Counted from the first letter of the stretch, positions 8,874 to 17,759 are shown. The stretch is 64,000 bases of DNA from Candidatus Bathyarchaeota archaeon (GCA_026014485.1 JAOZIE010000008.1:62001-126000), one strand, 5' to 3'. Notes: generated from the letters alone by a model not told the origin. Program-made: numbers and translations.

Positions 8874-9371
8874 TCATTTTACACGCAGAAACTGGCAGCC
8901 CACAGCCTTCGCTGCTTGCTCGTCGTTGTCCATGTTGCCCACAAACAGGATGTTCTGCATCGGCACGTTGAGTTTCTGAGCCGCCATTTTCAGCTGTTCA
9001 GCCCTGTTAACTGAATCTTCCCGCGTAATCACCGCGTTGAAGGACAGCTTAAATTTGTCTATGAGGACTTTGGCGGCTTTCCTGCTCTGCATCGTGACCA
9101 ACGCTTTAGGTTTATCTGTATGCGCCCGATAGACGCGTATGCCTCCCTCATGGACGATGGTTTTCGGTACAGAAGCCATTTCATACCTTTCCCAAGTGTC
9201 AAAGAGTCGCTTGCGGGTTTGAAAATCCGTGATTTTCGGAAGAGTCTCCAGAATCGGCTGAACCTTTTCTGTACCCATGATTTGCTTGAAGTCAGCAAAC
9301 ATCGCCCAATAGTTTATGGGTAAATCCACAAGCGTGCCGTCAAGGTCAAAAATGAACGCTGCCGTTATCAC
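8874..9371 (-). CDS. HAD-superfamily phosphatase
   Basis: A 165-residue cytosolic hydrolase with motif I FIFDLDGTLVDLP at residues 6-18, a motif II Thr in ALVTMQSRKAAK, and motif IV LFVGNMDNDEQAA. The cap domain is short and helical. Its start overlaps the stop of the ATP-grasp gene by 4 bases (ATGA). In this operon it may remove phosphate from a sugar phosphate or an activated intermediate. The substrate cannot be deduced. Confidence 0.8.
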   Translation of the reverse strand: MITAAFIFDLDGTLVDLPINYWAMFADFKQIMGTEKVQPILETLPKITDFQTRKRLFDTWERYEMASVPKTIVHEGGIRVYRAHTDKPKALVTMQSRKAAKVLIDKFKLSFNAVITREDSVNRAEQLKMAAQKLNVPMQNILFVGNMDNDEQAAKAVGCQFLRVK

Positions 9372-10441
9372 GTGTACATGGCTCCCAGAACTTTGCCGTC
9401 TTTAACTAGCCTTGCAGGCGCATCCATGTGCCTAACCCAGTAGACGTCAGCAGGCAAAACGTTGTACTTGGGCAACTGCGGAACGGTCTCCTTGAAAGCC
9501 AACCGCGCATACAAATAGGGAATGTTAGCGCCAAAATCCCGCCGCAGCGTTTTGCTGGCAAAGCTAAAGAAGTAGCTGGTTGTGAACATCCTTCCCGGGT
9601 TAATCTCCGTCACACACGGCGCACCCGCAGCGTTCTCCTTCAAATCCACGCTGGCTATCCCACTAAACTCCGGGTCTATAGATAAAACCGCCTCTGTCCC
9701 CGCCCTGTTCACAGCGTCATCATGCACCGTCCGCTGAACCGCAGGCGTCCCCGTGATTCCCGAAGGCGCCAAATACGCATAAATATACTCCAAACGCTCC
9801 CGAGCCATCGAAGTCACCAACTCACCCTCCTTCCACAGACTGTGAAACGCGATGTTTCTGCCCGGCAGATGCTCCTGCGCAATGAACTCCCAGTCCACGC
9901 CCCTGCCCCGCCAATACTTAATCCACGCAACAGCAGTTTCCCTATTATCCGCAGGTGTGCTTCCCTTGCCCCCAGCGCCGTGCCTCGCCCTAACCCATAT
10001 AGGGCTACCGAACTCCTCAAACGCCCTGTCAATGTCACCGTCACCACGCACTTCAATGGTTCGAGCAACCGGCACATTCTTTCTGCGCCACACCGTCGCG
10101 GACTCCAACTTGTCTTGACACGCCTTCACAGCGGCTTTAGACGGCAAAAAAACGGGGGCAGCAATTTTGTCGCGTTTCTCTGAAACAACCTCCACCTCCA
10201 CATCGGGCTGCGCATGCAAAAACTCGATTTTCTCCTTGCGGATAATCTCGTTTAACCTGTCGATGTAGCCGTCGTCTTTCGCTTTGGGAACCTGATACTT
10301 CTGGTTAGTGATTGCCAAATTCACGAAATACTCGTTAGAGTCGGTGCCGACCAAAAACATCTCTTCTGAAGCAGCACGCAGCGACATCGTAAAATTTATG
10401 CCTGCAGGTCCACCCGCACCCGTACACAGGATTCGTTTCAT
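9368..10441 (-). CDS. ATP-grasp ligase, CarB-like
   Basis: A 357-residue protein with an N-terminal pre-ATP-grasp Rossmann-like domain (RILCTGAGGPAGINFTMSL), a central ATP-binding hairpin (IWVRARHGAGGKGST) and the metal-binding VTEINPGRMFTT near residue 300. Such enzymes couple ATP hydrolysis to forming a carboxylate-amine or carboxylate-thiol bond through an acyl phosphate. ATG 10441 is chosen over an upstream in-frame GTG. A TATA-like AAATATAAAT (minus strand) lies at 10510-10520. It is the first gene of the ATP-grasp/HAD/dehydrogenase operon. Confidence 0.8.
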   Translation of the reverse strand: MKRILCTGAGGPAGINFTMSLRAASEEMFLVGTDSNEYFVNLAITNQKYQVPKAKDDGYIDRLNEIIRKEKIEFLHAQPDVEVEVVSEKRDKIAAPVFLPSKAAVKACQDKLESATVWRRKNVPVARTIEVRGDGDIDRAFEEFGSPIWVRARHGAGGKGSTPADNRETAVAWIKYWRGRGVDWEFIAQEHLPGRNIAFHSLWKEGELVTSMARERLEYIYAYLAPSGITGTPAVQRTVHDDAVNRAGTEAVLSIDPEFSGIASVDLKENAAGAPCVTEINPGRMFTTSYFFSFASKTLRRDFGANIPYLYARLAFKETVPQLPKYNVLPADVYWVRHMDAPARLVKDGKVLGAMYT

Positions 10442-10676
10442 ACCATCCACGCCCAACAAAACTCAAGCAACCACGACTGCCGAGTTTGTTGCCATTATGA
10501 GACGCACCGATTTATATTTATTCTCAAACACGCACGACCCAACAGCCACACCCCATTCGCGCAAACAGCCGTCGCGGGCTTTGATTGTAGACTTAGCTGG
10601 GGGAAGCTGGCGGTATTTTGGGGCTGCAAAAAGTTAATTAAGAAATTATTCGCTGAAAATATAAGAGGTACACGTT

Positions 10677-11135
10677 TTGTCTTGGGAAATAATTAATGAA
10701 GATACGCTTAGCAAGATAAAGCAGCAGAAAGAGTTTGAGGACCAAACAGCAAAGAAGTTGACTCCGCTGTATGAATCAGCAAAAAACCCGCTCATTAAAC
10801 TGTTTCTTCACTGCATAATCTTGGACACCATGAAACACTCCGAGACCTACCAGATGATTATCGACTTAAACTCCAATGCACTCATGGGCAAGGAAAGCAA
10901 AGGCGTCGGGAAACAGGAACTGGCAAGTCACGTAACCGAAGAAGCAAGCATGCTAAAGCAGGCAGAGGAAATTAGCGAAGTTGTCAAAGACAAAAAAGTC
11001 AAACAGCTTCTCATCAACATAGTGGAAGACGAAAAAAGACACCACAAAGCACTAAAAGAAATGCTTGAGATGCTGGAGAAAGAATCCGCAGAATGGGACG
11101 CCTACCTATACGACCTGATAACAGGCTTCCCCTAA
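10677..11135 (+). CDS. Ferritin-like four-helix protein
   Basis: A 152-residue all-helical protein. It has the E-x2-H type pairs expected of a ferritin-like diiron fold: TMKHSETYQMI, SHVTEEASML and VEDEKRHHKALKEML. It starts with TTG, seven bases after AGAGGT, a good ribosome binding site; no in-frame ATG lies nearby. Length and helices fit the rubrerythrin-like group without the rubredoxin domain. It may handle iron or peroxide, but the number of metal ligands is not certain by eye. Confidence 0.65.
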   Translation: MSWEIINEDTLSKIKQQKEFEDQTAKKLTPLYESAKNPLIKLFLHCIILDTMKHSETYQMIIDLNSNALMGKESKGVGKQELASHVTEEASMLKQAEEISEVVKDKKVKQLLINIVEDEKRHHKALKEMLEMLEKESAEWDAYLYDLITGFP

Positions 11136-11430
11136 ACCCCTTTTATCCGCCAGTTTCTCCGCATAACCTGCCCCTTTTTGATTTAACAAACAGGACACCC
11201 CTCAAACTGCTTGATTTGACTTAACCAGTCAAGCACAACTTGAGCAGGAAGCCGTTTATCCAGCTAAAAAGCCTTCAAATCCCCAACTTAACAAAACACT
11301 TAGCCGCCCCAACAAAGAAACACCTCAAAGAGCCCGCCGCAATCAACAAAACTTATCAACCAGAACAGAATCCAATACTGTAGCCTCTGACTCTACAGAG
11401 CCAAGCAAAAACGAACCAAAACAACATCAA
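11136..11430. other. Non-coding spacer before tRNA-Val
   Basis: The 295-base spacer has no convincing gene on either strand. It is A/C-rich on the plus strand. Two small inverted repeats are visible: TTGACT/AGTCAA with a 5-base loop at about 11216-11232, and CTGTAG/CTACAG at 11376-11396. The first could end the upstream ferritin-like transcript. Confidence 0.4.
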
Positions 11431-11505
11431 GGGCCGATCGTCTAGCCTGGTTAGGACGTTGGCTTTACGAGCCAAAGGTCGCCGGTCCGAATCCGGCTCG
11501 GCCCA
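11431..11505 (+). tRNA. tRNA-Val (anticodon TAC)
   Basis: A 75-base cloverleaf. The acceptor stem GGGCCGA pairs with TCGGCCC, the anticodon stem TTGGC pairs with GCCAA around loop TTTACGA, and the T-arm is GCCGG TCCGAAT CCGGC. The anticodon TAC reads valine codons. CCA is encoded directly after the discriminator A (11506-11508). No intron is seen. Confidence 0.95.
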
Positions 11506-11535
11506 CCATTTCTATAAGCATCCGTTTTTGATTAG

Positions 11536-12303
11536 TTACGCGGGCTTCAGAATCGTCCGTGTTTTCTTTGGGTTGAAAACGGTGAATTTGGTTTTCCTGA
11601 GTCTTCTGCCGATGCGTCCGATGAGCCCTGTGGCGTCCGTGCCCAACTTGCACACTAACGCGTGCTCAAACATGCTTAACTCTTCTACTTCAATGATGTC
11701 TCGGTCAAGTCTTTCCTGCCTCACTGCGGCGTCTACCTCAAGACGGGATGCACCCAGAATCAGCAGTCTATCCAGCAGAGATTCTTTCCATGAGAGGAAC
11801 TCCTTAACTTGCCCCTGATGCAGCTCTGCTTCCACGCGGTTTTCCTCGGCGTTCACTTGGAGAACCTTGATTTCTAGGGGTAAATTTTCACTTATGCCCC
11901 AGAGTTCAGCCAGTTTTCTAAGAGGCATCTCTTTTCCGTCTGCGAGTTGAGATTGCAGCCGCTTCAGAGATATAGCAGCATAGGTTGTTTTCGGCTGTAG
12001 CACTCCTATGTCAACGAGGAGTTCTTGTTTGACGGGGTCAAGGTTTGTTACGAAGCCTTTTAAAACCGCAAATTTTTTCACGTTCTCTAAGCTGACTGGG
12101 CAGAACCCTGTTTCTCTCTCTAACAGTTTAGTGGCTATTGCTTCGTCTTCGCCTGAAACCTCCAACTGGACCCACTTGCCCGCTAACGTGCCCCCTACGG
12201 TTGCTTTTACACTTAGGTCTCCCAACAGACCTGAGAGGGTTTTGTCTATTTGCTTTAACTGGTGACTGTTGTAGATTTTCGTTAGCAACGTTAACTCGGT
12301 CAA
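11536..12303 (-). CDS. DUF2110 family archaeal protein
   Basis: A 255-residue soluble protein that matches the archaeal DUF2110 family in length and in the LLTKIYNSHQ start. It has a middle region that resembles a small beta-barrel (KFAVLKGFVTNLDP, LLVDIGVL) and a C-terminal basic tail (GRIGRRLRKTKF). That suggests nucleic acid binding, though no function is established. Its ATG overlaps the stop of the HD gene. It is the last gene of the TFE-HD-DUF2110 operon, so a link to transcription or RNA is plausible. Confidence 0.7.
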   Translation of the reverse strand: MTELTLLTKIYNSHQLKQIDKTLSGLLGDLSVKATVGGTLAGKWVQLEVSGEDEAIATKLLERETGFCPVSLENVKKFAVLKGFVTNLDPVKQELLVDIGVLQPKTTYAAISLKRLQSQLADGKEMPLRKLAELWGISENLPLEIKVLQVNAEENRVEAELHQGQVKEFLSWKESLLDRLLILGASRLEVDAAVRQERLDRDIIEVEELSMFEHALVCKLGTDATGLIGRIGRRLRKTKFTVFNPKKTRTILKPA

Positions 12304-12827
12304 AGGTCTTCAACCAGCTTGGTTATTTCGTTGTGGATTTTGCGGACTCTCTCCGCGGCTTCAAACAGTTTTTCCTGCCTAAGCTTGTTTATGGTTGACT
12401 CAATAGGCTCCCTTTTGGATGTGTCAACTAGCTTATCCGAATTAGAAACAATTTTTTGTTCTAAAGTAACTGGCATATAGTTGCCCTTTGGCCAACCTAG
12501 CTCTTTTGCTTCAGCATCGGTTATGCCGCCGCCCATGTGCCGCTCAATAATGGCAATTACCCCTTCAGGTAACCCCTGCTTTCGGGCTATCTCCGCTCCA
12601 GCAACCACATGGTCAACCGAATGCGTTTTTGACCGCCCGATGTCATGCAAGAGCCCGCCGATTTCCACAAGGTCTACATCCACTTCTAAGCCTTTCTTTT
12701 TGCATGCCTGCGCCGTTTCCACAGCGATTTCAGCCACCGCCTTGCAGTGTGCGATGACTTTAGGTGGGCAGTGGTTTTCTTGCAGTAGTTTTAACGCTTG
12801 CTCCCTAGAGGGAAGCTTGCTACTCAC
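12300..12827 (-). CDS. HD-domain phosphohydrolase, TIGR00295-type
   Basis: A 175-residue HDIG protein. Metal-binding residues are seen in order: the His of IAHCKAVAE, the HD pair in GGLLHDIGRSKTH, the His of IIERHMGGG and the Asp of SNSDKLVD. This matches an archaeal HD hydrolase family whose substrate is not known to me. It starts with GTG inside the 3' end of the TFE gene and overlaps DUF2110 by 4 bases, so all three are translated from one message. Confidence 0.85.
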   Translation of the reverse strand: MSSKLPSREQALKLLQENHCPPKVIAHCKAVAEIAVETAQACKKKGLEVDVDLVEIGGLLHDIGRSKTHSVDHVVAGAEIARKQGLPEGVIAIIERHMGGGITDAEAKELGWPKGNYMPVTLEQKIVSNSDKLVDTSKREPIESTINKLRQEKLFEAAERVRKIHNEITKLVEDL

Positions 12828-13332
12828 CCAGTTCCTTCCTTAACTGCTCAACTTTCTCTTCCAATTTCACAATCATTCTTTCATTGTCGGAGTGTGCCAG
12901 AGCTTTCCCGCAGACCCCGCAATGGAAAACCTGCTCCACGGCTTCCTCAAAAGTTAATCGCCTGCAACCGGGTGTGTTGCAGTAGTAAAAATCGTGGGTT
13001 GCTTCATATTCAAGCCGCACGCTAAGTTTTTCTAGAACTCTGCGTTTCTGGCTCAGGATGAATCCTTCCAGTTGGTCAGGTTGAAGTCTCCAGTGAAAAA
13101 TAAACCATCCCGTTTTGGGGTCTCTTGTTCTCCGTAGACTCACCAGTGAGTGGTCGTAGAGTTTGTAGAGGATTTTGCGGACGGAATTTAGCCTGATGCC
13201 TGTTTTGTTGGCTATCTCGTCGTCCGTTATTTCATCTAGATTCTTAAGGTTCTCAATTAATGTAACTGCCTCTTCTTCCCCTAAAGAAGATGCGACCTTC
13301 ATCAAAGTTGCGTCGTCAATAGTTGATAACAT
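12820..13332 (-). CDS. tfe: Transcription initiation factor TFE, alpha subunit
   Basis: A 170-residue archaeal homologue of TFIIE-alpha that helps open promoters with RNA polymerase, TBP and TFB. Residues 1 to about 90 form a winged helix (EITDDEIANKTGIRLNSVRKILY). Residues about 118-146 form a zinc ribbon with Cys pairs CNTPGC and CGVCG. A C-terminal coiled coil (EEKVEQLRKELGE) follows. It is the first gene of a three-gene operon with overlapping stops and starts. See 36220 for a candidate beta partner. Confidence 0.92.
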   Translation of the reverse strand: MLSTIDDATLMKVASSLGEEEAVTLIENLKNLDEITDDEIANKTGIRLNSVRKILYKLYDHSLVSLRRTRDPKTGWFIFHWRLQPDQLEGFILSQKRRVLEKLSVRLEYEATHDFYYCNTPGCRRLTFEEAVEQVFHCGVCGKALAHSDNERMIVKLEEKVEQLRKELGE

Positions 13333-13389
13333 AGTCTGTTCCTTAAACAGTATATTACTTCATTGTCCTTCCATAAAACTCTTCTTAAT

Positions 13390-13962
13390 TTAAACGTCAA
13401 AAAAGTCCATGCCCACGTTATGCGACTCTATTCTTTTTCCTCTTTCCTGAGGAATAATCTTCATTTTGGCGTTTTCGAACGTTTTGTCCAGTGTTTCTCC
13501 TTTAAAGAAGCGGTCAAGGAAAATGGCGAGTGCAGCGCACTCAGAATGGGGCTGATTGCCCACTGCAACGTTAAAGTCAGAAACCTCAGCCGAGTAGAAT
13601 TCTCTGGGCACCTTCTGGCTACCCACCAGTACCAACACGTCTTTTGCGGTGCTCCATATTCTTTCTAAAACGTTGCTGGTCTGCAAGTTTTCGCCGTAAA
13701 CAGTCAAATGAGCCACCACGCCGCCTTTGCCTTTCCAATCCCTGACTACAGTTTTCCATTTGGTGCCCATTTCAAAAGAGAACTCTCCGCCCCATCTTTC
13801 GTTGACTTTCTTCACGGTTTCCTTGATTTTTTCATCCGCAACATCTGAAAGAACAAACCCTGCCGCGCCCAACGCTCGTGCCGTGAGTGCAACGTGGGTG
13901 GTCAGCCTTACATCTCGCTGTGGTCTGTGGCCCCACCTTAAAATCATGATTTTCTGTTCCAT
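13390..13962 (-). CDS. trm56: tRNA (cytidine-56-2'-O)-methyltransferase
   Basis: A 190-residue SPOUT methyltransferase that modifies C56 in the T-loop of archaeal tRNAs. Family marks are ILRWGHRPQRDVRLTTH at the N-terminus and the knot region VGNQPHSECAALAIFLDR near residue 145. The ATG at 13962 was chosen because an upstream in-frame start would sit inside hflX and the family starts just before the RWGHR motif. It lies ten bases downstream of the hflX stop. Confidence 0.9.
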   Translation of the reverse strand: MEQKIMILRWGHRPQRDVRLTTHVALTARALGAAGFVLSDVADEKIKETVKKVNERWGGEFSFEMGTKWKTVVRDWKGKGGVVAHLTVYGENLQTSNVLERIWSTAKDVLVLVGSQKVPREFYSAEVSDFNVAVGNQPHSECAALAIFLDRFFKGETLDKTFENAKMKIIPQERGKRIESHNVGMDFFDV

Positions 13963-13972
13963 TTCGGATTCT

Positions 13973-15232
13973 TCACTGTGTTTTTGTCGCTGAGGTTTCC
14001 AGTTTTCCGTTGAGTTCCTCAACGCGGCTCTTCACTTTCTCGACGAATTCGGGGTCCGCTTCAAAAACAACCTGCACCGCGTTTTCGGTGTAGTCTGCTT
14101 TTTTCACGTCGGCTTTACTGTAGACCCAAGACATCAACTGCATCGTTTCGCTTTTCACCGGAACCGTAAAGGAAGCCTCAATGTATCCCTCAAGCTTTTT
14201 CAGTATCTCCTTCCGCAGCACATCAAGGTTTTTGCGTTTCAAAGCGGAAATCAGGATGGGATTTCTGGTTTTCTCTTTCAACGCCTCAATTTTCTCTTCT
14301 ACTTCTGCGTCGGTTAACTTGTCGATTTTGTTCAGAGCCGTGATAATGGGAACTCCTGCGGCTCCGATGCGTTCGATGGTTTCTTGGCAGGTTGTTATTT
14401 TCTTCTCGACGCTGTTTAGGGGTTCGTTTATGTCAAGCACCAAGATTATGAGGTCCGAATAAATGGTTTCTTCCAGCGTGGAGTGGAAAGCTTCAACCAG
14501 CGTATGGGGTAGCCGGTCGATGAAGCCCACGGTGTCGGTTAGCAGGAATTTTCTTTTGGAAAACTCTATCAGCCGCGTGGTAGTCGAAAGCGTGGTGAAT
14601 AACGTGTTGTTGACCCTTGTGGTTTCCTCTGCGAGGGCGTTGAACAGGGAGCTTTTGCCCGCGTTTGTGTACCCCGCCAGCGAGATAGAGTGGAATCCGA
14701 GTTCTGTTCTTCGGTCGCGCTGCAGAACCCGTTTTCCACGGATTTTCCCGAGTTTCTTTTGGATTGTGTGAATCTGCCGTTTAATGGCTTCCGTGTAAAC
14801 ATCAGCTTCGTAGATGCCTATGCCCATGAAACCCGGTTGCTCTCCCCTTTTGAACAGCCGCACTTTTTCTCTGGCGTGTCTGCGTTCATTTTTCAAGGTT
14901 GCAAGCTGGATTTGCAGGTTGGCTTCGGTTGTTGTGGCTCGTTTGGTGAAGATTTCCAGAATCAACTGGAATCGGTCGATGATTTCGATTTTGGTGGCTT
15001 TCGCCAAGTTGTAGGCTTGAACTGTTCTGAGGGTGTTGTCAAAAATTATCTTTTCAGCGCCAGTTTCCTTGGCTAAGTCTGCAAGTTCCTGAACTTTTCC
15101 CGCGCCGATTTGATATCTAGCATCGGCTCTTCTGGTTTGCTCCATTTCCGCGGCGACTTCGTAGCCCGCAGCCTCTGCCAGCCTTCTAAGTTCGGGTAAG
15201 CTTGAGGGTTCACGGTTTAAGCGGCGCTGCAC
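13973..15232 (-). CDS. hflX: Ribosome-associated GTPase HflX
   Basis: A 419-residue GTPase. The N-terminal HflX domain contains RYQIGAGKVQEL, and a coiled coil leads to the G domain. G1 is GYTNAGKS at residues 187-194, G3 is DTVGFIDRLPHTLVEAFHST, and G4 is NKID near 295. HflX binds the large ribosomal subunit and rescues stalled ribosomes. The start is GTG at 15232; no better codon lies between it and the end of the MBF1 gene. Its neighbours (trm56, mbf1) fit a translation operon. Confidence 0.93.
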   Translation of the reverse strand: MQRRLNREPSSLPELRRLAEAAGYEVAAEMEQTRRADARYQIGAGKVQELADLAKETGAEKIIFDNTLRTVQAYNLAKATKIEIIDRFQLILEIFTKRATTTEANLQIQLATLKNERRHAREKVRLFKRGEQPGFMGIGIYEADVYTEAIKRQIHTIQKKLGKIRGKRVLQRDRRTELGFHSISLAGYTNAGKSSLFNALAEETTRVNNTLFTTLSTTTRLIEFSKRKFLLTDTVGFIDRLPHTLVEAFHSTLEETIYSDLIILVLDINEPLNSVEKKITTCQETIERIGAAGVPIITALNKIDKLTDAEVEEKIEALKEKTRNPILISALKRKNLDVLRKEILKKLEGYIEASFTVPVKSETMQLMSWVYSKADVKKADYTENAVQVVFEADPEFVEKVKSRVEELNGKLETSATKTQ

Positions 15233-15255
15233 TATGATGGCTTTCGTCTTGGGGT

Positions 15256-15792
15256 TTACTCTCCCTTGCCTTTCTTGCCTATTTTGATGGCGTCCCCCAA
15301 GGTGAATTCGTGGCTTGCTGTTTTGGGTAACGAAACTTTTTCTTCTGAGACGGGAACAAGAAGCTTGATTTTCAGATTATGCTCCAGTTTTGAGACCAGC
15401 AGGTTGTTGGGTTTCATTTTGCCTGTTTCGATTTTACGCAGAACCGACTCTTTCTCGTTGATTTTCTTGCCTAAATCTTCATGGCTTAAACCCGCATTCT
15501 TTCGGGCATCTCGGATGACTTCTGCGTAGTCTTCCACTATTTCTTGGCTGGTGTCCACTCTTGCTTTTATCACTCTTTTTCGAATTTGGATTGGTCCCTG
15601 AATCGGTTTAGCTTGCCCTGTTGCCGTTTGTCTCTGAGGCGTTAAGGTTGGCTTGGCGGGTTCTTCCCACGCTACCTTTCCGTGTTTTGAACATTCAGTG
15701 CATACTGTAAGTTTGGCGCCTTCAATAATTACGCGCATGGGCGCTTCCCTGATTTTGCGTCCGCAGACTTCGCATCGCAACGAATAATTCAC
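15256..15792 (-). CDS. mbf1: Multiprotein bridging factor 1 homologue
   Basis: An archaeal MBF1 of about 178 residues. The N-terminal zinc ribbon has CEVCG near the start and CTECS about 30 residues later. A Pro/Gln-rich linker follows, then a Cro-type helix-turn-helix (VIRDARKNAGLSHEDLGKKI). MBF1 works at the ribosome or as a transcription co-factor. GTG 15792 fits best, because the family begins just before the first CxxC; TTG 15780 is the alternative. It is divergent from the PUA gene across only 36 bases, so both mRNAs probably have very short leaders. Confidence 0.88.
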   Translation of the reverse strand: MNYSLRCEVCGRKIREAPMRVIIEGAKLTVCTECSKHGKVAWEEPAKPTLTPQRQTATGQAKPIQGPIQIRKRVIKARVDTSQEIVEDYAEVIRDARKNAGLSHEDLGKKINEKESVLRKIETGKMKPNNLLVSKLEHNLKIKLLVPVSEEKVSLPKTASHEFTLGDAIKIGKKGKGE

Positions 15793-15828
15793 CCAGATTA
15801 TTTTTATTGTATAACCCAAGGTTTATAC

Positions 15829-16338
15829 TTGTCGAACAAGAAACGGCTTATTTACGGTGAAAAAAGCGTGGATACCCCCATAAGACGCGTAAGAAGCACA
15901 GCAGACTACCAATTCGGCAAAGGCATAGGAGACACCCTTTTCCCAGATAACGTCACCGTCGAGTTCAGCCGCTCCACAGGCAGGATACGCTACATCAACC
16001 TGAACGGCAACCGAATCGCCACGTTGCGCCCCACAGATGGGCTGCTTTCGCTGAGTATACCTGCAGCTCAGTCCCTAGCCAAAAAATGCCCTTATGCGCA
16101 CTGCTACGTCACCGTCCGACAGGACATCGCCCCATTTGTCGTTAAAGGCGGAGATGTCTTTGCTGCACATGTTGTCAAAGCTGACCCAGAAATCCACGCA
16201 AAAGACGAGGTTATCGTTCTTGACGAAGCTGGGCAGGTGGTGGCGGTTGGGCGTGCAGCATTGTCCAGCGTGGAGATGTCGGCTTTCAAAGCAGGGGTTG
16301 CAGTGAAGGTTCGGCATGGAAGGGGCGGCGAAAGTTAA
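15829..16338 (+). CDS. PUA-domain RNA-binding protein
   Basis: A 169-residue protein. The first half is of unknown fold. The C-terminal about 80 residues form a PUA domain: VVKGGDVFAAHVVKADPEIHAKDEV, then GQVVAVGRAALSS. PUA domains bind RNA and occur with tRNA- and rRNA-modification enzymes. The N-terminal half resembles the pre-PUA region of archaeosine transglycosylase-related proteins, but no catalytic motif is seen. It starts at TTG 15829 near a TATA-like stretch, so a leaderless mRNA is likely. Confidence 0.75.
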   Translation: MSNKKRLIYGEKSVDTPIRRVRSTADYQFGKGIGDTLFPDNVTVEFSRSTGRIRYINLNGNRIATLRPTDGLLSLSIPAAQSLAKKCPYAHCYVTVRQDIAPFVVKGGDVFAAHVVKADPEIHAKDEVIVLDEAGQVVAVGRAALSSVEMSAFKAGVAVKVRHGRGGES

Positions 16339-16380
16339 GTATATGAGTGGCTGAGATAGAGTAAAACAAGGCGAAACAGT

Positions 16381-16734
16381 ATGCAAAGACGTATGAACCC
16401 CCGAGATGCACGGCGCATGATGCAGCGCATGGGCATGAACATGCAGGGTGTAGACAACGTTGAAGAAGTCATCATCCGCACCCCCACAAAGGAAATCGTC
16501 ATCGAAGCCCCCGAAGTCGCCATAGTCAACATGCAGGGACAAAAGATATTCCAAGTCGCAGGCGGACAAGTAACTGAACGCGCGCCTGAACGCAAAGCCG
16601 CAACAGCCAATTTCTCCGAAGAAGACGCGCAGCTTGTGGCGGGCCAAACTGGCAAGAGTCTTGAGCAGGCAAAGGCAGCGCTGGAGGAATGCGAGGGCGA
16701 CTTGGCAAGAGCAATTCTGCTACTTCAGTCTTAG
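16381..16734 (+). CDS. nac: Nascent polypeptide-associated complex protein (archaeal NAC)
   Basis: A 117-residue chaperone that binds nascent chains at the ribosome exit. The N-terminus is Met/Arg-rich and would contact rRNA. The NAC domain reads VEEVIIRTPTKEIVIEAPEV...MQGQKIFQVAGG. The C-terminal UBA domain reads DAQLVAGQTGKSLEQAKAAL...GDLARAILLL. Archaeal NAC works as a homodimer. A TATA-like box at 16335-16342 lies about 40 bases before the ATG. Confidence 0.93.
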   Translation: MQRRMNPRDARRMMQRMGMNMQGVDNVEEVIIRTPTKEIVIEAPEVAIVNMQGQKIFQVAGGQVTERAPERKAATANFSEEDAQLVAGQTGKSLEQAKAALEECEGDLARAILLLQS

Positions 16735-16751
16735 ACAGGCAGCGGGCACCT

Positions 16752-16760
16752 TCTTTATAT
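16752..16760 (+). promoter_or_regulatory. TATA box of the PfkB-family kinase gene
   Basis: CTTTATATAA lies about 25 bases before a GTG at 16784 and 34 bases before an ATG at 16793. The spacing favours a leaderless or near-leaderless mRNA that starts at the GTG. Confidence 0.6.
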
Positions 16761-16783
16761 AACCTGTCGGTTTACGTTTTCTT

Positions 16784-17719
16784 GTGAATTTGATGGCTGC
16801 AACAAGCCCCGATGTCGCGGTGGTCGGGCATTTCTCAGCGGACTCCATCAAGTTGCCCAGCAACGCCAAACCATACCCCATTTTAGGCGGCGCCGCAGCC
16901 TACGTTTCACTATCGGCTAGGCAGCTTGACGCTTCAGCCATGGTTATTTCAAAAGTCGGCGCCGATTTCCCCAAAACTTACCTTAAGAGGCTCAGAGGGG
17001 AAGGCGTCGACGTTACCCACGTCATCAAAACCCCTGAAGAGGCGACAACCAGTTTCGAGCTTACCTATAACCAAGACCTGTCGTCTAGGACTCTCAGGTT
17101 GAGACGTCACGGTTCCCCTATTCTTCCAAGTGAGTTGCCCCGTTTTCTGCATGCCAAAGCCGTTCATGTTGCGCCCATCGCCGATGAAATCTCCTTCGAA
17201 GTCGTTGCGCAGCTGAAGAGTTGCGGTGACCTTTTGTGTTGTGACCCTCAGGGTATGACGCGGCGTTTTGATGCAGACGGCAACGTGGCGTGTTGTGCTC
17301 AACTGGATAGGCGAATTTTGCCTTTGGTTGATGTTTTCAAGTGTTCTGTTGACGAAATCAAAGTTTTAACAGACAAATCTGAACTCAACCAAGCCATAAA
17401 CGCCGTCCACGACTTCGGACCCAAAATCGTTATAGCCACAATGGGCACAGCGGGCTCCGTGTTTTCAGTGCAGAATGAAATTCGTCGTGTTCCCGCCTGC
17501 GAGTCCATGCGGGTTGTTGACCCCACAGGCGCGGGCGATGCCTTCATGGGCGGCTTTCTTGCCGAGTACACCCGCAAAAAAGACCTGTTTTGGTGTGCCT
17601 GTGTGGGTTCCGCGTCTGCTTCGCTGGTGGTTGAAGATGTGGGAACACGGTTTTTCGGCGACAAAGCAGAGATTTATCGTCGAGCACGTGTTGTTTATGA
17701 AAAAGAAATAAAGCAATGA
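16784..17719 (+). CDS. PfkB/ribokinase-family sugar or nucleoside kinase
   Basis: A 311-residue kinase. The N-terminal GGAAAYVSLSARQL is the first PfkB signature. The C-terminal VDPTGAGDAFMGGF holds the anion hole and catalytic Asp of the second signature near residue 250. The substrate (sugar, sugar phosphate or nucleoside) cannot be told; the archaeal setting allows inosine- or fructose-kinase-like roles. The start could be GTG 16784 or ATG 16793. Confidence 0.85.
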   Translation: MNLMAATSPDVAVVGHFSADSIKLPSNAKPYPILGGAAAYVSLSARQLDASAMVISKVGADFPKTYLKRLRGEGVDVTHVIKTPEEATTSFELTYNQDLSSRTLRLRRHGSPILPSELPRFLHAKAVHVAPIADEISFEVVAQLKSCGDLLCCDPQGMTRRFDADGNVACCAQLDRRILPLVDVFKCSVDEIKVLTDKSELNQAINAVHDFGPKIVIATMGTAGSVFSVQNEIRRVPACESMRVVDPTGAGDAFMGGFLAEYTRKKDLFWCACVGSASASLVVEDVGTRFFGDKAEIYRRARVVYEKEIKQ

Positions 17720-17759
17720 ACCGTATTGTACTCTTTAACATCATGTGAGGCGCACAACG

